The notes beneath the pieces are model-generated. The model saw nothing but the letters and a program-made list of their open reading frames with translations, was not told where the DNA came from and did not search any database. The translations under genes were made by a program, and so were the position numbers. Shown here piece by piece: positions 18,274 through 27,608 of a stretch of 64,000 nucleotides of DNA (position 1 is the first letter of the stretch; every line of letters begins with the position of its first letter). The stretch comes from JAIQFL01 sp035295745 (GTDB lineage Bacteria > Acidobacteriota > Terriglobia > Bryobacterales > Bryobacteraceae): assembly GCA_035295745.1 (NCBI GenBank), contig DATGIL010000032.1, forward strand, positions 62,001-126,000, written 5' to 3'.

Positions 18274-20052
18274 ATGGGAAATGGTCGAAGTACCGTGATT
18301 CTGCAAGAGCCGGCCACCGGCGAGGCAATCAAAACCCGAATTGCGGCGTATCTGCTCACGGATTATCTGGAGCAACTCGGGGTGGAAGTGATCTTCGGAC
18401 TCTGCGGTCACACCGTGATCGCGTTTCTGGATGCGCTGGGGAAGAGCCGGATCCGCTTCATCTCAACGCGGCACGAGCAGGTGGCTGCACATGCGGCGGA
18501 TGGTTACGCGCGTGCGTCGGGAAAGCCGGGCGTGCTGCTGACCCATCTGGGGCCGGGTCTGACGAATGCAGCAACCGGGGTCGCCAACGCGGCGCTCGAT
18601 TCCATCCCGATGGTGGTGATCGCGGGTGACGTGCCCTCGCACTATTTCGGACGCCACCCCCACCAGGAAATCAATCTCCACATGGATGGCGACCAATTCC
18701 AGATCTACCGCCCATTCTGTAAACGCATCTATCGTGTCGATCGGCCGGCCGATCTTCCGCGGATTGTCGAGCGCGCCTTCCACCTTTCCCAAACCGGGCG
18801 TCCGGGTCCCGTGCTGGTTGACGTTCCCATGGACATTTTCTCGGCGGACCTGCCGATCGACGCTTTCCAGAAGATGCCGGCTCCCGTCGCTCGGCCCGCG
18901 ATCGATCCCGAAGCGGTCAAACGGATTATCGACGCCTTGTCTGAAGCGAAACATCCGGTGATCTACGCGGGGGGCGGAGTGCTCTCGTCCGGAGCGACCG
19001 CGGAGCTTGCCGCACTGGCGGAAGCGCTAGAAATCCCCGTGGCGCACACGCTTATGGGCAAGGGATGCATGCACGAGGATCATCCTCTTCTGCTCGGCAT
19101 GACAGGATTTTGGGGAACACCCATCGCAAATGAAATGTGCCGCACCGCCGACCTGATTCTGGCTGTGGGAACGCGCCTCGCCGAAGCATCTTCCAGTTCG
19201 TGGGACCCGCGCTTCACGTTCGCGATTCCGCCAGGCCGGCTGATGCACATCGATATCGACCCGGCGGAAATTGGCCGCAACTTTCCTACAGAATTCGGGG
19301 TGGTGGCAGACGCAAAGAAGGCGCTGGGATGCCTGGCCGCGGCCGCCAAAAGCACGCATCGGGCGGTGCGGGATGGAGTCCGCGCGCGGATCTCGTCCGG
19401 GCGGCGGGAGTTTGCGAGCAACTGGGCCCATCAACGCAGATCGGACCAATTCCCCATGCGTCCCGAGCGCATTCTGGCAGAACTCCGTTCCGCAGTTCCG
19501 GAAGACGGCTTCATCGTCACCGATGTCGGTTGGAACAAGAACGGCGTTGGACAACAGTTTCCGATCACTGTTCCGGGCACTTTCATCACACCGAGCGGAT
19601 TGGCCACCATGGGCTTCGGTCCGTCCGCGGTACTGGGAGTGAAGATGGCGCAGCCGAAGCGTGCCGCCGTCGCCCTGATTGGCGATGGGGCATTCGGCAG
19701 CAATCCGTCGGTGGTCGCCACCGCCATGGAGGCCAATTTGCCGGTCGTCTGGGTGGTGATGGACAACTCCGCTTTCGGCACCATCGCCGGCCTGGAAAAG
19801 ATGCACTACGGTTGGAGTTTCGGTTGCCTTTTCGAGCGCAATGGCCAGCCATATACCGTGGACTATGCAGCGATTGCCCGCGGATTCGGCGCCCGTGGAA
19901 TCTCCATACGATCGGCCGCTGAACTTGGTCCGGCTCTGAAGGAAGCGCTTGCCTCCGATATTCCCACGGTGATTCAGGTTCCCATGGAAAATGCTCCCAC
20001 GCCCACGCCGGGGCACTGGAATATTAACGATATTTACCGGATGGGATCGTAG
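18274..20052 (+). CDS. Thiamine diphosphate-dependent enzyme (acetolactate synthase-like)
   Basis: A 592-residue ThDP enzyme with the usual three domains: PYR (catalytic Glu in STRHEQVAAHAADGYARA), a central Rossmann domain (AVGTRLAEASSSSWDPRF, HIDIDPAEIGRNFPTEFG) and PP with the cofactor motif GDGAFGSN, ending in NSAFGTI. It is close to acetolactate synthase, 2-hydroxyacyl-CoA lyase and 2-oxo-acid decarboxylases in layout. No biosynthetic regulatory subunit is nearby, and the next genes point to catabolism. ATG 18274 has GAGAGA upstream; a GTG 33 bases earlier is possible. The leading gene of a four-gene operon. Confidence 0.85.
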   Translation: MGNGRSTVILQEPATGEAIKTRIAAYLLTDYLEQLGVEVIFGLCGHTVIAFLDALGKSRIRFISTRHEQVAAHAADGYARASGKPGVLLTHLGPGLTNAATGVANAALDSIPMVVIAGDVPSHYFGRHPHQEINLHMDGDQFQIYRPFCKRIYRVDRPADLPRIVERAFHLSQTGRPGPVLVDVPMDIFSADLPIDAFQKMPAPVARPAIDPEAVKRIIDALSEAKHPVIYAGGGVLSSGATAELAALAEALEIPVAHTLMGKGCMHEDHPLLLGMTGFWGTPIANEMCRTADLILAVGTRLAEASSSSWDPRFTFAIPPGRLMHIDIDPAEIGRNFPTEFGVVADAKKALGCLAAAAKSTHRAVRDGVRARISSGRREFASNWAHQRRSDQFPMRPERILAELRSAVPEDGFIVTDVGWNKNGVGQQFPITVPGTFITPSGLATMGFGPSAVLGVKMAQPKRAAVALIGDGAFGSNPSVVATAMEANLPVVWVVMDNSAFGTIAGLEKMHYGWSFGCLFERNGQPYTVDYAAIARGFGARGISIRSAAELGPALKEALASDIPTVIQVPMENAPTPTPGHWNINDIYRMGS

Positions 20053-20074
20053 AAAGGATTCCGGGAAGAGACCC

Positions 20075-21481
20075 ATGGCAAGAGCGCTGACCGAAGAGGA
20101 GAAGCAATACGCGCAGGAGCTCCTGCAACGCGCCAGGTGCGCCATGCGCGCCATCGAGAGCTACGACCAGGCAACGGTAGACCGGCTATGCCGGGCAGTC
20201 GCGTGGGCTACCGCTAACGAGCAGACTGCGACGCGGCTGGCGTACATGGGGGTCGATGAGAGCGGACTCGGCGATCGGGAAGGCCGGCCCAATAAGCGGT
20301 TCAAGATCCTGGGAATCCTGCGCGATGCGTTGCGGCAGAAAAGCATAGGCATCATTGAAGAAATCCCCGAGAAGGGAATCGTGAAATATGCCAAGCCCGC
20401 CGGCGTGATTGCGTCGATCGTGCCAGTGACGAATGCCGCATTGACCGAACCGGGCAACGGGATCTACGCTTTGAAGTGCAAGGACGCGATCATCTTTTCG
20501 CCCCACCCGGCGAGCAAGAATACCACGCTCGAAACCGTCCGCATCATGCGCGCCTGTATGAAGAAGCATGGGGCGCCGGAAGATATCTTTCAGTGTCTCG
20601 AAAAGCCCAGCATTCCCTTGGCACAGGAGTTGATGTCGATTTGCGACCTCACGATTGCCACCGGGGGCAGCGCTATGGTGAAGGCGGCATACAGTTCCGG
20701 CAAGCCTGCCTATGGAGTTGGCGCCGGGAACGCCACGATGGTGATCGACGAGACCGCCGACATCGAGGAAGCCGCACGGAACACGCGCTTGAGCAAGACA
20801 TCCGACAACGGGTCGGGCTGCTCCGCTGACGGGAATCTGCTGGTGGACGATTCCATCTACGACCGTTTCATCGAGCAACTCCAGCGGGAGCACGGCTACC
20901 TGGTCACGGAAGTGGAAAAACAGCGCCTGCAGGCGGCGATGTGGGATGAAGAAGGACACCGCACCAGCAGCACGATCGCGCGGCCTGCGCAAAAGATCGC
21001 GGAGATCGCCGGTTTCCGCATTCCAGATGGAAAGAAGTTCCTGATCGTGGAAGAGTCGCATATCGGAAAGGAGTACCTCTTTTCCAGCGAGAAGCTCTCG
21101 CCGGTGCTCGCGATTTTCCGGTACCACGGATTCGAAAATGCGCTGGAGATGGTGAAGCAGATCTACGAAGTGGGCGGCAAAGGGCACTCCTGCGGGATCT
21201 ATTCCTTCGACGACGACCATATCCACCGGCTGGCGCTCACAGCGCCGGTGAGCCGGATGATGGTGCGGCAGCCGCAGTCGAAGGCCAACGCGGGTGCCTT
21301 CAACAACGGGATGCCGATGACTTCCAGCATGGGATGCGGGATCTGGGGGGGAAACATCACCAACGAAAACATCGCCCTGAAGCACTACATGCAGCTGACC
21401 TGGGTAAGCCGGCCGATTGCAGAGGACAGGCCGTCCGAAGCCGAATTATTCGGAGAGTTTTACAACTCCGAAGTCTTTTGA
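20075..21481 (+). CDS. CoA-acylating aldehyde dehydrogenase (SauS/EutE-like)
   Basis: A 468-residue aldehyde dehydrogenase of the CoA-acylating class: IEEIPEKGIVKYAKPAGVIA, IVPVTNAALTEPGNGIYALK, IATGGSAMVKAAYSSGKPA, the catalytic cysteine in SDNGSGCSADGN, and SCGIYSFDDDHIHRLAL. It probably converts an aldehyde plus CoA and NAD(P)+ to an acyl-CoA, or the reverse. It resembles sulfoacetaldehyde dehydrogenase as well as acetaldehyde dehydrogenase, and the family alone does not fix the substrate. The start ATG 20075 has GGGAAGAG upstream. It lies 22 bases after the ThDP enzyme and 2 bases before the lyase. Confidence 0.88.
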   Translation: MARALTEEEKQYAQELLQRARCAMRAIESYDQATVDRLCRAVAWATANEQTATRLAYMGVDESGLGDREGRPNKRFKILGILRDALRQKSIGIIEEIPEKGIVKYAKPAGVIASIVPVTNAALTEPGNGIYALKCKDAIIFSPHPASKNTTLETVRIMRACMKKHGAPEDIFQCLEKPSIPLAQELMSICDLTIATGGSAMVKAAYSSGKPAYGVGAGNATMVIDETADIEEAARNTRLSKTSDNGSGCSADGNLLVDDSIYDRFIEQLQREHGYLVTEVEKQRLQAAMWDEEGHRTSSTIARPAQKIAEIAGFRIPDGKKFLIVEESHIGKEYLFSSEKLSPVLAIFRYHGFENALEMVKQIYEVGGKGHSCGIYSFDDDHIHRLALTAPVSRMMVRQPQSKANAGAFNNGMPMTSSMGCGIWGGNITNENIALKHYMQLTWVSRPIAEDRPSEAELFGEFYNSEVF

Positions 21482-21483
21482 AC

Positions 21484-22440
21484 ATGTCCGATCGATCCGC
21501 GGAAATTGACGTTCTCGTGAGTGAAGTGGGGCCTCGCGATGGACTCCAAAGTGTCGCGAGGGTGATGCCGACCGGCGTCAAGCATCGCTGGATCGCGGCG
21601 TTGGCGGGTGCCGGTATTCGGGAGATCGAAGTGGGATCTTTCGTTTCTCCCAAGCTGCTGCCGCAGATGGCGGATGCCGAGGAAGTGGTGCGGGAGGCGG
21701 TCAAGATCGAGGGGCTGACGGTGCTCGCCCTGGCGCCGAACCTGAAGGGTGCGGAACGCGGAATCTCGGCCGGGGTTCACAAATTGAACTTCCCGGTGTC
21801 GGCCTCGCGCGCACACAGCATGTCGAATATCCGCATGACACCCGAAGAGGCGATCGAGCAGGTGCGGATGGCGTGCGAAGTGTGCAACCGCATCCCGCCA
21901 GATTCACGCCCATCCGTGGAGGTCGGCATCTCGACCGCATTTGGGTGCTCGATGGAGGGGAACGTTTCCGAAGACTGGGTAATGCGGATGGCTGCGGAGC
22001 TGGTCAAAGCGGGCGCGCAGTCGGTAGGGCTTTCCGACACGGCTGGTTCCGCAAATCCCGTCCAGGTCAAGCGTATGTTTGTGCGCCTGCAACGCGAGAT
22101 CGGTGACTATGCCGGCGCAGCGCACTTCCACAATACGCGAGGGCAGGGCCTGGCGAACGTGGTGGCTGCGCTGGATGCTGGCGTGACCACATTCGACGCC
22201 TCTCAGGGCGGACTCGGCGGTTGTCCGTACGCTCCCGGCGCTACTGGCAATATCGTGACGGAAGATCTGGTCTTTCTGCTCGAATCCATGGGATTGAGAA
22301 CGGGCATTGACCTCGACCGGCTGATTGCCGCACGCGATGTGATTCTCGAGGGCTTGCCAGGAGAGGCACTCTACGGCAACGTGCCCTGTGCGGGAGTTCC
22401 CAAAGGGTTCGTGTACGCGTCATCCGGGAGTCGTGGATGA
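21484..22440 (+). CDS. Hydroxymethylglutaryl-CoA lyase family enzyme
   Basis: A 318-residue TIM-barrel lyase of the DRE-TIM group. EVGPRDGLQS carries the catalytic Arg-Asp pair, HFHNTRGQGLANV the metal-binding histidines, and GGLGGCPYAPGATGN the flexible loop with the active-site cysteine that defines HMG-CoA lyases. The family cleaves 3-hydroxy-3-methylglutaryl-CoA or related 3-hydroxyacyl-CoA to acetyl-CoA and a keto product. No leucine-degradation genes (MCC, isovaleryl-CoA dehydrogenase) are nearby, so it probably serves the operon's own substrate. Its stop overlaps the MFS start by 4 bases. Confidence 0.9.
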   Translation: MSDRSAEIDVLVSEVGPRDGLQSVARVMPTGVKHRWIAALAGAGIREIEVGSFVSPKLLPQMADAEEVVREAVKIEGLTVLALAPNLKGAERGISAGVHKLNFPVSASRAHSMSNIRMTPEEAIEQVRMACEVCNRIPPDSRPSVEVGISTAFGCSMEGNVSEDWVMRMAAELVKAGAQSVGLSDTAGSANPVQVKRMFVRLQREIGDYAGAAHFHNTRGQGLANVVAALDAGVTTFDASQGGLGGCPYAPGATGNIVTEDLVFLLESMGLRTGIDLDRLIAARDVILEGLPGEALYGNVPCAGVPKGFVYASSGSRG

Positions 22441-23768
22441 ACCCACGTGCGGCAGTCCGCCCGGAAGAGACGCAGAGCCAACCGCCGGCGTCTCCGGCGG
22501 TCACGTGGCGATCATGGCTGGTGTGGGGAATCGCAGCACTGTTCTATCTCACTGGCTTCTACCAGCGGGTTTCTCCCGCAGTGATGACTTCGGAGCTGAT
22601 GCGGGATTTCGGATTGGGCGCCAAGAATCTGGGCAGCTTGTCGGCATTCTATTTCTACTTCTACGTGGCCATGCAGGTGCCGGCCGGAGTGCTCATCGAT
22701 TCCTGGGGCGCGAGGAAGTTGCTCTTCTGGGGAGCGCTCTCTGCCGCGGCGGGCACGTTCCTGTTCGGGACCACGTCCAACTTCGCGCTGGCGTGTGCCG
22801 GACGGGCGATCATCGGAGGCGCGACTGCGGCGGGATGGCTGGTGCTCCTGAAACTGGCGACGCATTGGTTTCCCGCTCCCCGATTTGCAATGCTCTCCGG
22901 CCTCGGTTTGTTCTTCGGGAATGTGGGCGCGCTGTTTGCCCAGGTGCCTCTCAGACTTCTGATCGAGCATTTCGGCTGGCGGAGCGTAGTGGTCGGATCG
23001 GCGGTGATTCTTCTGTCGGTGTGCGGCGCGGTGTGGCTGTTCGTCAGAAATGACCCATTCGAGGCTGGGCTGGAGAGTCATGCGCCGGCCGCCTTACGGA
23101 TGCAGGACCGGCGCCGGATGGGGGCACTGCTGGCGGGTTTCCAGAAGGTCTTCGGATACCGCAATACCTGGTTCATCTTCTTTGCGCAGGGCGGAATTGT
23201 CGGGCCGATCCTGGCTTTTACCGGGCTGTGGGGAACGCCTTTTCTCAGGACAAAATACGGCCTGGCACCGGCCCAGGCCGCTGCGGTCTGCTCGGTGATG
23301 ATTGTCTGCTGGGCTGTCGCCAGCCCGATCGCCGGTGCGCTATCCGATCGCATCGGCCGGCGGAAACCAATCTACCTCATGGGCGCCGCGGTCTCGGCCG
23401 CGGGCTGGATCGCCATGTTCTATGCGTCACTGGCGTTGCCCGCATTCGTCGCGGTCGCGGCATTGACGAGCCTTGCGAGCGGCGCCGTGGTGCTAGGGTT
23501 TGCATACGCGAAGGAATCGGTGCCGGTGCACTTTCTGGGAACCATTTCGGGCGCCATCAATATCGGCAATATGATCGGCCCCATGTTGCTACAACCTGGC
23601 ATAGGGCAAATGCTGGAGAGGAATTGGGCCGGCCAGATGGTGAACGGCGTCCGCATTTACGATCTTCCGGCGTACCACGCCGCGTTCTTCCTGATCGTCG
23701 GCTGGGCACTGGCATCGTGCCTCCTGATCTCATTGACGACTGAGACCTTCTGCCGCGGCCGCAGTTAA
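22437..23768 (+). CDS. MFS transporter
   Basis: A 443-residue major facilitator with 12 predicted helices. The signature loop between helices 2 and 3 reads PAGVLIDSWGARKLLFWGA, and the half-two counterpart GALSDRIGRRKPIYLMGA. The N-terminus (about 30 residues, Pro/Gln-rich) precedes WLVWGIAALFYLTGFYQR. It resembles organic anion importers of the NarK/GudP-like type. As last gene of the operon and translationally coupled to the lyase, it is the likely uptake system for the operon's substrate, probably a small carboxylic acid. Confidence 0.87.
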   Translation: MNPRAAVRPEETQSQPPASPAVTWRSWLVWGIAALFYLTGFYQRVSPAVMTSELMRDFGLGAKNLGSLSAFYFYFYVAMQVPAGVLIDSWGARKLLFWGALSAAAGTFLFGTTSNFALACAGRAIIGGATAAGWLVLLKLATHWFPAPRFAMLSGLGLFFGNVGALFAQVPLRLLIEHFGWRSVVVGSAVILLSVCGAVWLFVRNDPFEAGLESHAPAALRMQDRRRMGALLAGFQKVFGYRNTWFIFFAQGGIVGPILAFTGLWGTPFLRTKYGLAPAQAAAVCSVMIVCWAVASPIAGALSDRIGRRKPIYLMGAAVSAAGWIAMFYASLALPAFVAVAALTSLASGAVVLGFAYAKESVPVHFLGTISGAINIGNMIGPMLLQPGIGQMLERNWAGQMVNGVRIYDLPAYHAAFFLIVGWALASCLLISLTTETFCRGRS

Positions 23769-23814
23769 GACTTGCAACCAGGCTTTGGACGGCAAGACTG
23801 GGAACGATCGGGAC

Positions 23815-23850
23815 ATCGCTTGCTGACGCGCGCGGCTCGCGTCGGAGCAC
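23815..23850 (+). repeat. Family A palindromic repeat, single half copy
   Basis: ATCGCTTGCTGACGCGCGCGGCTCGC is a forward left-half copy of the repeat seen at 5671-6030, between the MFS gene and the TonB receptor promoter. The right half is absent or too diverged to see. Confidence 0.65.
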
Positions 23851-23929
23851 CACCGTGTGGTTTTCAGAGAGCGCTGTAAACACACGGTCGGAAGACTACT
23901 CAACGCGAGCCACTCCCTGCGCATTCACG

Positions 23930-23989
23930 TAGCGGTTACCGTAACAGCACTGTTAATTCATTGAATCGCTGTCGAATTCTGGCTAGGAT
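23930..23989 (+). promoter_or_regulatory. Promoter with GGTTAC-type operator block (TonB receptor)
   Basis: GCGGTTACCGTAACAGC (about 23932-23948) is a near-palindrome (GTTACCGTAAC). It is followed by TTGAAT (23961-23966), 17 bases and TAGGAT (23984-23989). The -10 hexamer and the operator match those at 15.7 kb. The receptor start lies 98 bases downstream of the -10 hexamer. Confidence 0.5.
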
Positions 23990-24074
23990 CACGCTAGCAC
24001 TTTGGTCCAGGGATGAAGCTACAGGGGCATTCCACTGGGCTTTCCACCGATTACGACCGGACAACAGGGCAATG

Positions 24075-24080
24075 AGGAGG
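24075..24080 (+). promoter_or_regulatory. Ribosome binding site that fixes the receptor start
   Basis: AGGAGG lies six bases before GTG 24087. An in-frame ATG at 24072 would place this perfect Shine-Dalgarno inside the coding sequence, so GTG is the better start. Confidence 0.7.
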
Positions 24081-24086
24081 TTCCAC

Positions 24087-27000
24087 GTGAGAGCTTTTCG
24101 TCGTTTTGCGTTGATTCCTGCGCTTCTCAGCGCTTGCGCTTGGGCACAGGTCTCAACTTCACAGATCTCCGGCTTGGTTCAGGACCAAACCGGCGCGGCC
24201 GTGCCAGGCGCGGAGGTGGTGGTCACTCAGATCAACACCGCACTCACACGCTCGACTTTGACGGGAAACGATGGCGGCTACGTACTGCCGAACCTGCCTG
24301 TTGGCCCGTACCGCCTGAATGTCTCTAAGGATGGCTTCAAGTCCGCAGTCCGGTCGGGAATCGTGCTCGAGGTGGATACCAACCCGGTACTCAACGTCAC
24401 GATGGAAGTGGGATCCGTCAACGAATCGGTGATGGTCGAGGCAAGTGCGTCGATGGTGGAGACGCACGAAGGTGGCATCGGACAGGTCATCGATAATCAG
24501 CGCGTGATCGATCTGCCTCTGAATGGCAGGCAGGCGACCGATCTGATCTATCTCTCGGGTGGGGCGACCAGCGCTCCTGCCGGCGACCTGAACTCCAACA
24601 AGAACTACCCCACGCAGACCATCTCTGTCGGCGGCGGACTGCCGAACGCCATCAGTTACCTGATGGACGGCGCCTCCAACAACGATCCGTTTAACAATCT
24701 CAACCTTCCCTTCCCCTTCCCGGATGCACTCCAGGAATTTAAAGTCGAAACCAGCGCGATCCCGGCGCAGTATGGGCAGCACGCCGCGGCGGCGGTCAAC
24801 GTGGTCACGAAAAGCGGCACCAACGCTTTTCACGGGGATGCCTTTGAGTTTCTGCGTAACGGCGTGTTCAACGCGCGCGACTTCTTTGCCACTTCGCGCG
24901 ACAGCCTAAAGCGCAGCCAATTCGGCGGGACCATCGGCGGGCCAGTACGGAAAGACAGGCTGTTCTTCTTCCTGGGCTACCAGGGGACGATCGTCAAGTC
25001 CGATCCGCCGACCACCACCGCCAACATTCCCACGCAAGCCATGTTGAACGGAGACTTTAGCGCGTTCGCTTCGGCGGCCTGTCAGGGCAGCAACAAAACG
25101 TTGGCAGCGCCGTTCGTCAATAATCAGATCTCTCCTACGCTGTTCAGCGTTCCAGCATTGAATCTCATCAAGCACCTGCCGGTCTCCCAGGCCAACCCGT
25201 GCGGTCTGATTCAATACGGAATCGTCAGCGATAACACCGAGCACCAGGTACTGGGCAGAGTTGATTACCGGGTCAGCCTCAAGCACGAGCTGTACGGACG
25301 CTACTTCTTCGCGAATTATCAGAACCCGGTGACGTACGACCAAGCCAATGTCCTTAGCGCCAACAAGACGGGCGTGGACGATCAGTCGCAGTCGTTCGTG
25401 CTGGGTGACAACTACACGCTCACTCCGAGCGTGATTGCCTCACTGCATGCCACCGTCAACCGCACGCACGCATATCGAGTGGTGCCGGAGTATTTCACCC
25501 CTTCTGACCTGGGAGTGAACATGCACGATCTTCTCCCCGGCTTCATGGGGATCAGCGTTGCCAGCGGCTTCTCGCTGGGCACTGGCGCGACCAATCCTGG
25601 CTACTTCAACTCCACTGCGTACCAGTTGTCGGAAGATATCAACCTGGTACACGGGCAGCACCAGATCGCGTTTGGTGTCAACTACATCAGGGCGATCATG
25701 AACACCCTGAACAACCGGCCCACGAACGGCCAGTTCACGTTCAGCAGCACCGCCGGATGCGCAGGCTGCACGGGGATCGCACTGGCGGATTTCATGGTCG
25801 GCACGGTGAGCGGCGGTTTTGTACAAGGCGGACAGGTGTACGACAACGATCGCGCCAACTTCATCGGCATCTACGCGGAGGATTCGTGGAAAATCAGCCG
25901 GCGCCTGACGCTCAGCTATGGCGTTCGTTGGGAGCCGTTCCTGCCCGAGAGCAACCGCAACGGATACGTGGAGCATTTCGACCCCGCACTGTTTGCGCAG
26001 GGATTTCGAAGCCCAGCCTATGTGAACAGCCCCGCGGGGCTGATCTATCCGGGAGACGCGGGTTTTCCGGGTGATTCGAACATTTCCAGCAAGAAGGCGC
26101 AGTTCGCGCCACGCGCCGGCATCGTCTGGGATCCTGCAGGTGACGGAAAGATGACTGTGCGTGCATCGTACGGAATCTTCTATGACACGCCGCAGTTGTT
26201 CTTCTATACACGTTTCGCGAACAACCCGCCGTGGGGCGCGCAGATCAGCCTGCCGCTGGTGAATTTCCAGAACCCCTGGTCCACCTATCCGGGCGGCGAC
26301 CCTTTCCCGGGCCTGTACACGGTCAACAAGTCCATGCCGTTCCCGCTCGCGGGTGTTTACGTGAACATGCCGCTGCACACCAACCCGCCGTATGCGCAAC
26401 AGTGGAACCTCAGCATCCAACGCCAGGTGGGCAACAATCTCCTGCTGGCGGCCAATTACTTCGGAAACACGACCACGCATATGTGGACTGGAGTGGAGGC
26501 CGATCCGGCGCTCCCGGTTGCAGGCGCGACTCTGGGTACGGAGAACCAGCATCGCCTCCTGTATTTGCAGAATCCGGCACAGGGCCAATACTACTCGACC
26601 ATCGGTCAGGTCGACGATGGAGGGAAGGCGGATTATCAGGGACTGCTGCTCACCGTGCAGCGGCGTATGAGCAACAACTTCAGTGTCCTGAGCAATTTCA
26701 CCTGGTCGCACTGCGTGAGCGACCCCGAGACCACGGAGCTGACCGGCCCCAGCTATGTAAACCCGGTCAGCCGCGCGATGGATCGGGCGAATTGCAGTTC
26801 GGACCGCCGGCGGATCGTCAATATTGCCTTCATCGCCAACGCGCCGCACCTCAGCAATCACTTCGCGAATACGGTATTAGGCGCGTGGCAGTTCTCGACC
26901 ATCGTCCGGTACCAGTCGGGCAATTTCAGTACGGTCACCGCAGGCACCGATCTGAACCTCAGTGGCATCGGCGGTCAGCGTCCGAACCAGATTGGGGTGG

Positions 27001-27395
27001 ACCCGCTCTTCTCTGAGGCCACTGCCGGCACCCAGAAGTTCAGCGTGCAGTATCTGGATCCCACGCCCGGGACGGGAGCCGGTACCACCAAAGGCGCCTT
27101 CAGCACCGCCGGTCTGGGACTTGGGAGTTTCGGAACCCTCGGCGCGTTGAACATTGTGAACCCGTCGATGATCCAGGTGGATATGAAGCTCTCCCGCCTC
27201 TTCACGATCCGTGAGCATAGGACACTGGAATTTCGATGGGAGGTCTTTAACGTGCCCAACCGCGTGAACCTTGCGGCTCCGAACACCACCTTGAGCTCCG
27301 GCACGTTCGGCCAGATTACGAGCGACATCAATGGGTCGAGTTCGCAGTCGGGCGATCCGAGAATCATGCAACTGGCGCTCAAGTTCGTCTTCTGA
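24087..27395 (+). CDS. Oar-like TonB-dependent receptor with carboxypeptidase-regulatory domain
   Basis: A 1102-residue outer-membrane protein. After the signal peptide (FALIPALLSACAWAQ) comes a carboxypeptidase-regulatory-like domain (about 20-105: ISGLVQDQTGAAVPGAEV, GGYVLPNLPVGPYRLNV), a plug domain (about 115-260: PLNGRQATDLIYLSGG, SYLMDGASNNDPFNNL, NVVTKSGTNAFHGDAFEF) and a long beta barrel ending in Phe (MQLALKFVF). The type is very common in Acidobacteria and is linked to uptake of oligosaccharides or other large nutrients. The operator-like promoter upstream matches that of the PQQ dehydrogenase, suggesting joint control with the sugar genes around it. Confidence 0.92.
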   Translation: MRAFRRFALIPALLSACAWAQVSTSQISGLVQDQTGAAVPGAEVVVTQINTALTRSTLTGNDGGYVLPNLPVGPYRLNVSKDGFKSAVRSGIVLEVDTNPVLNVTMEVGSVNESVMVEASASMVETHEGGIGQVIDNQRVIDLPLNGRQATDLIYLSGGATSAPAGDLNSNKNYPTQTISVGGGLPNAISYLMDGASNNDPFNNLNLPFPFPDALQEFKVETSAIPAQYGQHAAAAVNVVTKSGTNAFHGDAFEFLRNGVFNARDFFATSRDSLKRSQFGGTIGGPVRKDRLFFFLGYQGTIVKSDPPTTTANIPTQAMLNGDFSAFASAACQGSNKTLAAPFVNNQISPTLFSVPALNLIKHLPVSQANPCGLIQYGIVSDNTEHQVLGRVDYRVSLKHELYGRYFFANYQNPVTYDQANVLSANKTGVDDQSQSFVLGDNYTLTPSVIASLHATVNRTHAYRVVPEYFTPSDLGVNMHDLLPGFMGISVASGFSLGTGATNPGYFNSTAYQLSEDINLVHGQHQIAFGVNYIRAIMNTLNNRPTNGQFTFSSTAGCAGCTGIALADFMVGTVSGGFVQGGQVYDNDRANFIGIYAEDSWKISRRLTLSYGVRWEPFLPESNRNGYVEHFDPALFAQGFRSPAYVNSPAGLIYPGDAGFPGDSNISSKKAQFAPRAGIVWDPAGDGKMTVRASYGIFYDTPQLFFYTRFANNPPWGAQISLPLVNFQNPWSTYPGGDPFPGLYTVNKSMPFPLAGVYVNMPLHTNPPYAQQWNLSIQRQVGNNLLLAANYFGNTTTHMWTGVEADPALPVAGATLGTENQHRLLYLQNPAQGQYYSTIGQVDDGGKADYQGLLLTVQRRMSNNFSVLSNFTWSHCVSDPETTELTGPSYVNPVSRAMDRANCSSDRRRIVNIAFIANAPHLSNHFANTVLGAWQFSTIVRYQSGNFSTVTAGTDLNLSGIGGQRPNQIGVDPLFSEATAGTQKFSVQYLDPTPGTGAGTTKGAFSTAGLGLGSFGTLGALNIVNPSMIQVDMKLSRLFTIREHRTLEFRWEVFNVPNRVNLAAPNTTLSSGTFGQITSDINGSSSQSGDPRIMQLALKFVF

Positions 27396-27446
27396 GCTTC
27401 GTTACCTAAGGGAGACGGGTATAAAGGGGATGAGGTCTTCGCGGCA

Positions 27447-27608
27447 GACGTGACGCAAAAGGCTCCTCTTGCCGTCTCACTCCGGTCGAGATTTCGCGCG
27501 TCCACCAAGTCTGACTGAGGAAGCCACTTCGTGGCGCCGGCTTGGGGAACGCGCGAAAGGCATCGACATGAGTGTCGACGCGTCAAAGAGGAGTCTTTGC
27601 GCCACGTC
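27447..27608. repeat. Family B repeat pair forming a long inverted repeat
   Basis: The left arm from 27447 (GACGTGACGCAAAAGGCTCC) and the right arm ending at 27608 (reverse complement GACGTGGCGCAAAGACTCCT) are inverted copies of about 70-80 bases each. They meet near 27527-27535 in a GAAGCCACTTCGTGGCGCC hairpin. The structure sits between the TonB receptor and the converging ThuA-like gene, and overlaps the last codons of the latter. Confidence 0.8.

Noticed and set aside
18274..21481. Sulfoacetaldehyde degradation (Xsc plus SauS)
   Set aside because: The aldehyde dehydrogenase resembles SauS, but the ThDP enzyme lacks the Xsc-type N-terminal sequence and no phosphotransacetylase or sulfite gene is present.
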